Shown: piece after piece, positions 1 through 8,326 of the stretch
Numbering within the stretch: the first letter of the stretch is position 1
Layout: the number at the start of each line of letters is the position of its first letter
DNA from: Stemphylium vesicarium
Lineage: Eukaryota > Ascomycota > Dothideomycetes > Pleosporales > Pleosporaceae
Reading direction: 5' to 3'
NCBI GenBank assembly: GCA_004380135.1
Contig: QXCR01000034.1
Location: forward strand, 368,295-432,294
Length of the DNA: 64,000 nt
The notes under the pieces: model-generated
Seen by the model: only the letters and a program-made list of their open reading frames with translations
Told to the model about the DNA's origin: nothing
Databases searched by the model: none
Made by a program: the position numbers and the translations under genes

Positions 1-15
1 CATAGAAAATCCAAA

Positions 16-737
16 ATGGTCAACATCAACCTCTCCTACACCTCGCGCATCAACCCTGCGGGTGTCACACCTGTTCTCACGCGACAGCAAATCTGGGCGG
101 GTCTCGAGCGCAAGATACGCTTTGCACAGGAGTTTGTGCCCGTGATTGAGAGTTGCACGGTGTTGGAGGAGAGTGCTGATGGCGTTGTGACGAGGGATGT
201 TGTGTTTAAGAAGGGTATGGGGCCGAAGGATCGGGCTAAAGAGGTTGTTAAGGGGTATTGGCCCAGTTGGGTGAGTGATTTCCCTTCTTTCTTCGGATTT
301 CGAGTATGGAAATCGTGAGACGAAGGGGAGGGGATGAGGAAGGACGAAAGTTGAGGACTATCTCTATCTCTCTTTTCCTCTGAAGCATTCTTGGTCTTGA
401 CTTGTGTGGGACTGACGAGTTGGTGGATCTAGGTCGATTTCGAACAGGAAGATGGCTCGCATATCCGCAACATCATTTCTGATGGGCCGTCCGGTGAGGT
501 CGACGACTTGCATATGACGTATGCTTTTGAGTTCCGACTGCCGCATGTGAAGGAAGGGACGGAGGAGGCGGACAAGGAAATGCAGAAGCTCAAGGGGGTG
601 AGTTGTTTCTTTGTTTCTCCTCCATTACTTGCAAGTATGGCACTTACTAACGAACGAGTTAGATGGCGAAGAAGGCGGTCGAGATGAGTATCGATGCTAT
701 TAGGGAGATGGTCAAGGATGGACGTGTCAATGCGTAG
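16..737 (+). CDS. DUF1857 (SRPBCC-like) protein
   Basis: Three exons fit: 16-270, 433-597 and 663-737, giving 164 aa. Both donors are GTGAGT, the second intron has a TACTAAC branch point near 645, and every junction stays in frame. The N-terminus (VNINLSYTSRINP) and the middle (HIRNIISDGPSGEVDDLHMTYAFEFRLP) match the small fungal DUF1857 family, whose members are predicted to adopt the START/SRPBCC ligand-binding fold. No catalytic residue can be named. The family is found singly or beside secondary-metabolite genes; here the near neighbours are a GPI protein and a broken P450. The window starts only 15 bp upstream, so the promoter is not visible. The family call is firm, the biochemical role unknown. 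Confidence 0.85.
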
Positions 738-1109
738 AATAGGAAGAGTACGAGATGGTACATGATGAAGATCAAGACATTACTCCGTTGTTTCAGAGCA
801 AGGCATCTTGCTCACTCTGTTCTCTTTTTACCTTCCCCTACTTTCGCTGGAGAATATCTGGTGTTCTAAAGTGTTGCCTTTCCAACGGACCGTGGGCTGT
901 TCTGTACGGTCTGAAGCGTCGAAGACTCTCAATGCCTGCTCGATGCCCTACTCTATCAACTTCACCTCAACGTATCAAAAGATGAAATACACTTTCATGG
1001 AATTTCAGTTGGCACAGTAACGTTTGTCCCCCAATTAAATATTATCCTATCTCTTCTTTTACACACAACAAACACCTTCCCATGCACCCTTCAAAAACAC
1101 ATCCGACCT
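738..1109. other. Convergent intergenic region
   Basis: 372 bp between the stop of the DUF1857 gene and the stop of the minus-strand GPI-protein gene. It should carry both 3' UTRs. I see no further coding signal. Confidence 0.6.
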
Positions 1110-1658
1110 CTACAAAAGTCCTGCAGCACCGAACAACGCAACAATTGCCGCACCAGCCTTGATACCGTTCTTTCCAGCTGCACCCTCAAACGATGTGACA
1201 CTGGCAGCCGGAGAGTCCTCAGAGGCGGTACCGGTGGCGCTAGCAGTGGCGCTGGTCTTGGAAGCCTGAGCGTGGGACTGGGTAGCAGCGACGCTAGCAA
1301 CGGAAGCCATGGAGCTGGAAGCGGCGGCGCGAAGGGGCTCAGCAGCGTTGCAGTAAGAGGTGACGGTGTTCTGGACCGGAGGCTTCTCGAGCGAGTCGGG
1401 GCAGTTGTTATAGCAGACGAGCACGTCTCTGTAGACGTCGCACAGGCAGACGAAGTCGTTGGGGTTCTCGTTGCAGGTATCGATGCGGGATTGGTAGCCG
1501 TCAACGCAGCTGTCTACGATGCTGTTTTTATGTGTTAGTTTGGGCTCGGTTGGTTGATGGATGGGGGCAACGTACTTCTGAGCATCGCACTTGTCCTGAG
1601 CAGCAACGAAGCTGATGGACGCGGTGAAAGCAACAGCAATGGCGGTGGTGAAACGCAT
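1110..1658 (-). CDS. GPI-anchored Cys/Ser-rich surface protein
   Basis: Exons 1576-1658 and 1110-1521 encode 164 aa. A signal peptide (MRFTTAIAVAFTASISFVAAQ) is followed by a domain with eight cysteines including a CLC pair, then a Ser/Ala-rich stalk, then a hydrophobic C-terminal tail ending AAIVALFGAAGLL. That layout is typical of a GPI-anchored cell-wall or plasma-membrane protein. The intron 1522-1575 (GTACGT...AACAG) is 54 bp, a multiple of three, and has no in-frame stop, so an unspliced transcript would encode a 182-aa form. I prefer splicing because it joins the cysteine domain as DAQNIVDSCVDGYQ. The cysteine spacing is not clearly that of CFEM. The function is probably structural or surface, but inferred only. 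Confidence 0.8.
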   Translation of the reverse strand: MRFTTAIAVAFTASISFVAAQDKCDAQKYVAPIHQPTEPKLTHKNSIVDSCVDGYQSRIDTCNENPNDFVCLCDVYRDVLVCYNNCPDSLEKPPVQNTVTSYCNAAEPLRAAASSSMASVASVAATQSHAQASKTSATASATGTASEDSPAASVTSFEGAAGKNGIKAGAAIVALFGAAGLL

Positions 1659-2706
1659 CTTGAGATTAATCGAAAGATGAAGAGATGGGAGTAGTGATGG
1701 AGGTAGTAGTCGTTGAGATAGGACGTGCCGAAAGGGAAGCTCTGATTAAAATATTATAATGTGTATAAAAAGGATACCCTGAGCGAGTGATGGGTATGAA
1801 GTTTGAAACTGTTGATGTGGGATGGACAGGCGACAACGACACGACAAAGGATGAAGATGCAGAGTAGCAAGGCGAACGCGAGGAAAGGCAGCCCAAGGAC
1901 ATTTAAACAAAGGGCCGCCGCCGGCTCCCCGGGAAACCCAAAACCTTAACCCAACCCTTTCTCAAACAAAAACATCCTAGCTCCTTTTTTGACTTCCCTT
2001 TCTCGCCGCCGCATCAAACCCAATAACACATACCGTCCCCTTTCCCCGGAGTCAGAAGAGAAGAAACATCAGTGCTTCCCAGCCTTTCCTAGCGCTATGG
2101 CAAGCCACACTAACGCTGTGTCGCCTAGTGTGAAGCCTCGGAAGAGAATTGTCGACGTCTAAGCCGCCTAGCGCGTCGGCGAGAGTCTCCTAAAATTAGT
2201 GAATTCAATGCACCAAAGCTGCTTTTTGCGCGAAGGCCGTTTATGTTGCCTCCACAACAATACGGTAGGCAACGTGTGTTAATGCACGGCTAGAGTATGC
2301 CGAGTGAGTTGGCCAACGCAGGGAATCGTTGTATGTATCCATGTGTGCAGAATGCTGTGTCGCAGCGTCTCGAGTGCATTGGAGGAACGGGCGGCGTTGC
2401 AGCTCGGATATCCGCCCGAAAAGCATGGCTGCATTTCGCTTCATGACACACATGTAATTGGTGGGAGCATGATGAGCGCAGGGTTTGAAGGCTAGGATGA
2501 ACCCTGGATAACGAGTAAGGTGCCAAGAAGGCTATGGGGCGATACTGCCGCTATTCTGTCAGCAGACCCCATCGCAACCAACCTCGTAAGTCATCATGAG
2601 ATGAATTATCAGCTTTTGTCTCCATATCGCATAAACACTTTATTGGGTGGCTGTGCAAGATTTATAGCTTCGTTCTAAGGTTTTTTGCTTGGATTGAAGG
2701 TCTCAC
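1659..2706. other. Intergenic, promoter of GPI-protein gene
   Basis: About 1 kb. Read on the minus strand, the part next to the GPI gene is pyrimidine-rich with an AT-rich TATA-like stretch near 1745-1775, consistent with its 5' UTR and promoter. The remainder, up to the 3' end of the P450 gene, shows nothing I can name. Confidence 0.5.
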
Positions 2707-4450
2707 TTATGCTCGCAGCGTGATCTTGACTGGAAACCCATCCACTGGGTGAGCTCCGCCCCCACCCATTTCAGCCTGATACGCTCGATTTCCGTCAACG
2801 GTCTTGATACCCTTCCTCGGATGCAGCTTGTCCCACTCGTCGTACGCAGGTGTAATATCAAACGTCCTTACAGTCATGACCAAGGCGATTTTGAGTTCCA
2901 GTTGCGCAAGCGTTTGTCCAATGCAATTACGCGGACCCCACTCAAAAGGTCGCCATGAGGCTTTCTTCGGATGTAAAGGATCCTCGGAGTCGACGAGCCA
3001 GCGATCGGGGATAAAGTCTTCGGGGTGTTCAAACACTTCGGGGTTGTGGTGCAAAGCAAGGGTGAGCGTCCAGACGTTACAGCCCTCTGTGGGGTATTGT
3101 TGGCCCCGCTCGTCTGCCAGAACGACATCCGGGCGGCCATCGCGCATGCTTCCAGCAGGAGGAAATATGCGTAGAACCTCTTTGATGACTGCCAAGGTAT
3201 AAGGTAACTGATTTAAAAGTGTGGGATCGTCCGTGATAATTCGGGTTATGTTGTCCAGCGAGAAATCGGACCCGAATACCCTGTCGTGTTCTGCACGGAG
3301 TTTGGACAACGCATCTGGGTGACGGGACACGAGGAGATAGCTGTACAACAACGTACTACTCGTGGTATCATGACCAGCGTAAAGAAACAACCGAAGTTGA
3401 GGCTTCGCGAGCTGCTTGAAGGCCGACTTTGACACCTCGTCCTTACCCTCTACCTCATCCAGGTACTTGTCCATGGCCAACGCAATAATGGACCTAGATT
3501 GTGGGCGCGGACCACCGGAAGAGGTTTTGCGAGAGCTCGCTAATTCTTCGAAGCGTTTGTCGATCTCCTCATCGAGGTATTGATTCATACAGTAACTGTT
3601 GTACTTCTGGACGAAGGGGCGAGGACTAAGATAGCGACGAATTGGATTGAACACTGTGCCAAACTGAGTCCAATATACTTGCCGTCGGAGGCAATCTGCT
3701 AGCGAGCTCCCCTGTGTTTGGTAATGAAGGTGTGTGCCACTAGGCTCGTTGTATTAGCAGTTGCCTTGCATTACAAACACACCATGTTGAAAACTTACAG
3801 AGTAACGCGTGCAATGATATCAAACGTTAGCCGAAGCGTAAACTCTTCCAGAGGGAAAACCACCCCCTTCGTGGCGCGATCTTGGAGAAGTTTGCAAAAG
3901 ACCGTGACCTCCTCCGATATAGTGGGAGAAAGACCTGTTATGTAGCCAGCAGCGAATCCTGGATTGAAGAGCGCCCGCCACTTCTTCCATGTGCTTCCGT
4001 GCATCGTGAGTAGTGATGGCCCGCCGTTAATAACCTCTAAAGTCGCGCATATGTTGGCGGGCTTGTCGAGGAAAGCAGCTTCGACTTGTGATGCAACAAA
4101 AGGGTTCGCGACTACCATGACAGGGGCGTTGAAAGGCCATAGATTGAGATAGAAGACGCCTCCAGGGAAAGACTCTGCTATTCACCGTACTACCACGTGC
4201 ATTACAGTGTTCCGTGGCAGTGATTGAATGGTTTCTTTCAACACAAGGAAGTGGCCGAACACAGAATGGTGTTTCGGCATAGGCTTGCTATAATTAGTAG
4301 TGCTTCTGCGGCTGCATCGAAAACTGGACTCACTGCACCTGATTTCTGTAGCCTCTTCACGTGCTGTCGATTAGCCATCAAGCTGGCTACAAACAGGACG
4401 AAGGCGCCGGCGCCAACAGCTATGATGGCCGGCATGCTGGCCCACGTCAT
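2707..4450 (-). pseudogene. Cytochrome P450, interrupted by an in-frame TGA
   Basis: Exons 4334-4450, 3799-4283 and 2707-3739 are joined by two introns (GTGAGT...CAAG; GTAAGT...CTAG), for 544 codons. The N-terminal membrane anchor (MTWASMPAIIAVGAGAFVLF) is followed by the proline-rich hinge (PMPKHHSVFGHFL). The I-helix AGHDTTSS lies near residue 322, the ExxR motif (KEVLR) near 388, and the heme loop FEWGPRNCIGQ has its cysteine near 473. It would be a class II microsomal monooxygenase. Codon 73 (complement 4182-4184) is TGA, inside the conserved segment HVVVR-stop-IAESFPGG, and coding continues in the same frame afterwards. No intron of normal size removes it. All catalytic motifs are intact, so loss is recent, or the base is an assembly error. 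It is divergent from the equally broken membrane-protein gene at 4957. Confidence 0.8.
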
Positions 4451-4956
4451 GCTCACCAGCGGTTTCAGCAACAAAGGTTGAAGAGGTTGATCCGAAGGTG
4501 CAAGAATGGTGATTTGATGTCACTATTGTTGATGTCGAAGTGCTGGGGAAGGTGGACGGGGCGAAGGAGAAAGAGAGTGGCGTGGTCGCGCTAGCGCTAT
4601 TGAGTACCCGGCAGGGTAGGCGGCATGTCAGCGCTTGCCCCAGCACCGCCTTCTTGTACTACAATGCTATAATCGAACATACACTATCGTTTTCCCCATG
4701 CTCTTCAATATTATCACACCAAAATGCCAGTTTCTCGGGGACTTTGGGATTCGTTCTTTGGAGTCCGAAGACAACAAGGTGTCGTTTGTGTGCATGCTGT
4801 GACCGGTCATGGCCCCCAGCCTCTACGCGATGGCCTGCGATACCATGTCTTGTCATGTGTTTATCATGTATTGCTCTTCCCCTCTGAAATCATGCAGATC
4901 AAACGCATATTTTCCTCTTCATTCAGATTTCACGCTTCCAATATTGCCCAGAAGAC
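4451..4956. promoter_or_regulatory. Divergent promoter of the P450 / PTH11-like pair
   Basis: 506 bp between two divergent start codons. No operator or TATA box can be assigned with confidence. The arrangement would allow co-regulation of the two genes. Confidence 0.4.
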
Positions 4957-5703
4957 ATGTCAATTGATGCATCGAAGCTACCACCAGCGCAATATGTGCC
5001 TGGTAGACAGTAAGACATCGAGCATCCTGGTAGAATTGAAAAGACGCCATTCGTGGTATGAATTCTTCTTGTTGGTGATACATTGTCAATGCTGATATGA
5101 ACCTTAGGTTACTACTGGCATTCCTTTTGGATTTGCCATTCTTTCTGTATTAGCACGCTTTGCGATTCGTATCTTCGGTAATTCACAAGTACGATGGGAC
5201 GATGGCCTCGTCTGGTTATCGTACATATCCTTGGCAATCGCGTTTGCCTGCTGCCACAAGCTTCTGAACACCTTTTATCTTATTGAAGCCATGAACCAAG
5301 GAACGGCGTTTCTATTCCGAGAGGACATTCCTGCGATCTTGGACGTGGCCAAGTGGGCTTTCATTTTCTCCTCGTTCAATTGGACTGCCATATACCTTGT
5401 CAAGTTTGCTTTTATGCATTTCTTCCATACCTTGACCCTCGGACTGTCCATGAGAACTATTCGGTTCTTCTGGATCACCGTAGGTTTTCTTGTCATTGCT
5501 TGGATCTATGCCGTGATAAAATCTGTCGTCATCTGTCCGCACTTTGGTCCAGATGCAGGTCAGCTGGCCCTTAATCCACTATCGAAGCAAAAGTACTGAC
5601 TTCTTGCAGCTAAATGTAGCGCTAATCCCAAACAACATGAGAAAAGTGTGGCGGGTAACGTTATCACTGGCGTCCTCGATATCATAGGCGATGTTCTTAG
5701 TAT

Positions 5704-5711
5704 GTGACATG
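5704..5711. repeat. Target-site duplication, left copy
   Basis: GTGACATG, identical to 5862-5869, directly abutting the left inverted repeat of the MITE-like element. Confidence 0.85.
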
Positions 5712-5861
5712 CAGACTTGTCATCAAGCCGGCCAGAGGGTTGATTTCAGCCCAAAGATTACCTATTTAGGTTTAGTGACTGCCTATATAGGCCTAACAGT
5801 TACCATATGAAGTTAGAATCAAGCTCAAATTCACGGCCGGGCCGGCTTGTTGACATGTCTG
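5712..5861. mobile_element. MITE-like element, 22-bp TIRs, 8-bp TSD (hAT-type)
   Basis: A 150-bp non-coding element. Its ends are inverted repeats 5712-5733 and 5840-5861, both starting CAGAC and ending CAAGCCGGCC inward, matching at 20 of 22 positions. It is flanked by a perfect direct repeat GTGACATG at 5704-5711 and 5862-5869. An 8-bp duplication with CAG ends points to a hAT-superfamily non-autonomous element. It lies wholly within intron 3 of the PTH11-like gene. Removing the element and one duplication leaves a 57-bp intron with intact GTATGT donor and CTAG acceptor, the normal size here. No transposase gene is visible in the window. Confidence 0.85.
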
Positions 5862-5869
5862 GTGACATG
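5862..5869. repeat. Target-site duplication, right copy
   Basis: GTGACATG, identical to 5704-5711, directly abutting the right inverted repeat of the MITE-like element. Confidence 0.85.
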
Positions 5870-6510
5870 GCCAGATAAATTTAGGCTAGAGTTGAAATGC
5901 TGATCAGCTACTAGTTGTGAGCATGCCCATCATCGTCGTAAACGAGTCGATGATGTCGTTCTCTCGAAAACTATCGATTGTGGCGTTGCTGAGCCTCTCG
6001 ACAGTTATGATCGTTTGCTCATTGATCCGGATCGTTGGCTCACTGACCGAGACGACCAAGACCGGACTTGGAACGACACCGGTGTGGGCTGCGTTTTGGT
6101 TCATCGTCGAATCCTGCGTTGCGCTCATTATGGCGTCTGTCATTGTAATCCGCGGAGTTTTCATCAGCAACGTTGATGACGACCGGCGGAAGCAAGACAG
6201 CATATTCCAGCACTTTGGGCGTTGTCTCCTGTCTATTTTAAGGCTCTCCAAATCCTCAGGTAGTAGCAGGTGAAGTTCCAAGCGAAGCGACCCGCTCCAC
6301 GACCAGCACAAAGGTGGAAGCGCGCCGAGGATCGCTACTCAGAAACCTCTGGGAGGAACACTGCAGAGCGTCAGGGCATTCATCTTGGGTGGTAAGAGAC
6401 ACAGCCAGACGCAGGAGGATACGCATGTGTCAGTAGACACTTACTCTGGCCTGGAGGATTTGGACTACCACAACATTCGGAAGGCTGAAGTGGCGCATCG
6501 TAGGCCATAA

Positions 6511-7201
6511 CCGATCGACTTGGATACAGATGTGAAAAGGTGGTGTGATGGCTCTTGCAAGCAGAAGACACGTTCGTTGCGCGTTGGAAAATTGTGGCAA
6601 TTGTATGGACGATAGCAATAGTAGATGGCAGAAGGCGTTTCTTCCGATGAATTCTCTTTCCCAATCGCCTATCTCCAGAACAAGAAGTGGGGACATTGAT
6701 AGCGGGTGTCTGAGTATTTCTCCAGCCTCTGACAGAGATGATAGAGTTAAGTGATGTTGCGCGAGGGACTCACTAGCCGGTAGCGGGTGTTAGAAGGCAG
6801 ACGCGCTAATGTTGGTTGATTAGATATCAGCTCAGTCTCGCTTTCGAGTAGCTGGCCCCGGGGCTGCGGCATACAGATCAAGGCTGAAGATTGCAATAAA
6901 AACGTCATGGTCATCGTGCGACCCGTATCTCCAACAGCTGAGGTCCGAAAGTCGAAACCTCGGGTAAGTGTGCCAGTGTGATGCAGTCATGCAAAAGTTC
7001 TCGTCGCTCATCGGAATCACTGGTCGCAAAAAAGTCAAAACAATGTTGAACCATCCAACGTGGCGGGGCATGATCTGTCATTGAGGTATCATTTCACCAG
7101 CTTTTCGCTCTAGATATCCATAGTAGCTACTCAGCACAACCCGCCGGAACGCCATGCTTTTGATATGCACTTCATCCTCGTCCGTCCTTTATGGGAACCA
7201 C
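6511..7201. other. Convergent intergenic region
   Basis: About 690 bp between the end of the PTH11-like gene and the 3' end of the eL31 gene. It contains only short open frames without recognisable features. Confidence 0.5.
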
Positions 7202-7853
7202 CTAAGCATCCTCGACGATCTGGGTGTGCAGACCCTTGGGGTCCTTGACGTTGACAGCCTGGACGTAGGAGTAGAGCTTCTCCTTGGCGCCTTCCTCGTC
7301 GTTACGCTTACGCGAGATGCGGACACGCAGGCGGAATGGTACGCCCTTGATGCCAGACTCCCAGACCTTCTTGTTGAGCTGGGGGTCGAGGCGGACATCA
7401 TTGGTGCCCTATAGCAACGTTAGCTCTTGCTCTGGATCCTGCAGAGGTCCTGATGGAAGGCATGCTGATGGTTTCGCAAGCATTTTCCTCCAGGAATGGT
7501 ATCCACTTACCATAGCCTGTTTGGCGAAAGCGCGGATCTCCTTGACGGCCCTGGGGGCCCTCTTCTTGAAGCTTACGCCATGGACCTATATCCCCAATGT
7601 ATTAGCCTGATGTTCACCTTCAGTCTTCCGCCCGATGCCTGCATAGCCGAAGATGAGTGCCTAAGCCAGTGTGATCGGCCTGGTTGAGCACCCATCCAGG
7701 TTCTGCGCGACCATCTGTGGACTTCACCAAACTGAATCAACATACGCGCTTGTGGAGGTGGATCGTATATTCGCGGGCGACGACGTCAGCGATCGCGCTG
7801 CGGCCGGTCTTTCCGGCAGACTTCTTGCCGGCGGACTTGGTGGTGGGAGCCAT
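7202..7853 (-). CDS. RPL31: 60S ribosomal protein eL31
   Basis: Three exons, 7746-7853, 7511-7585 and 7202-7408, encode 129 aa. A lysine-rich start (MAPTTKSAGKKSAGKTGRSA) is followed by the eL31 core: VVAREYTIHLHKRVHGVSFK, KRAPRAVKEIRAFAKQAMGT, then NDVRLDPQLNKKVWESGIKG and PFRLRVRISRKRNDEEGAKE. The C-terminus is LHTQIVEDA. It is a structural protein of the large subunit near the peptide exit tunnel. The introns (102 and 160 bp) are longer than most in this window, as is common in fungal ribosomal protein genes. The length is close to the usual 120-125 aa plus a short N-terminal extension. Confidence 0.95.
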
Positions 7854-8326
7854 TTCTATAAAGAGAAGATGTTAGCTTTGGTTCTCAACCCGACTTTCTT
7901 TGAATATCGATGCAACAACCACTGCAACCAACCGTTGCAGCGATTGCAATATCATTGCAGACGATAGGGAAACCCCAAAATTGTACGTACGGACAGAGGT
8001 TCTCGCTGCGGGGTTAGTCGACGTTGATGATGCGTGTTGAGACGTAGAGTTCGGAAATTCGCGATGCTACGAAAATCGGATGCGACTGTGGTCGCTTAGT
8101 TAGCGCCTGAGCACGGACCTTTATCAGCACGTGAGTTTTTACTGCACTGAGAACATAGGCAAGTTCAATGGTAACGTATTATGATTTGGGTATCTGTGTC
8201 TATCTACAACGCCTTTTCTTGCACATTTTTTTTTCAGGTTGCTAATCAAAACGACGCTACAAGAGAAAATTCGCTTGCAGAATACAGGACACGTCTTTAC
8301 CTGCTCCAGAACGCCCATGTCGCATC
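7854..8326. other. eL31 promoter and 3' flank of the RING gene
   Basis: About 470 bp. It should hold the eL31 promoter and 5' UTR and the 3' UTR of the downstream minus-strand ligase gene. No specific element was identified. Confidence 0.5.

Larger units (their letters stand above)
4957..6510 (+). pseudogene. Rhodopsin-domain (PTH11-like) membrane protein, with in-frame stops
   Basis: Exons 4957-5055, 5108-5558, 5610-5699 and 5915-6510 keep one frame. The product is a multi-pass membrane protein of the fungal rhodopsin-domain family: hydrophobic segments from VTTGIPFGFAILSVLARFAI through WAAFWFIVESCVALIMASVI, then a polar tail with TQKPLGG. Codon 19 is TAA (5011-5013), in the N-terminal segment PPAQYVPGRQ-stop-DIEHPGRIEKTPF. 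A second TGA at 6271-6273 interrupts the tail, although an alternative 60-bp GTGAAG...GAG intron there could remove it. Intron 3 is 215 bp instead of about 57 bp because of the element at 5712-5861. The family includes G-protein-coupled-receptor-like sensors; the ligand is unknown. I call it a decaying gene. Confidence 0.7.

Noticed and set aside
5010..5107. Alternative intron using the strong donor GTAAGA to remove the TAA in the PTH11-like gene
   Set aside because: It shifts the downstream frame; no matching acceptor restores it.
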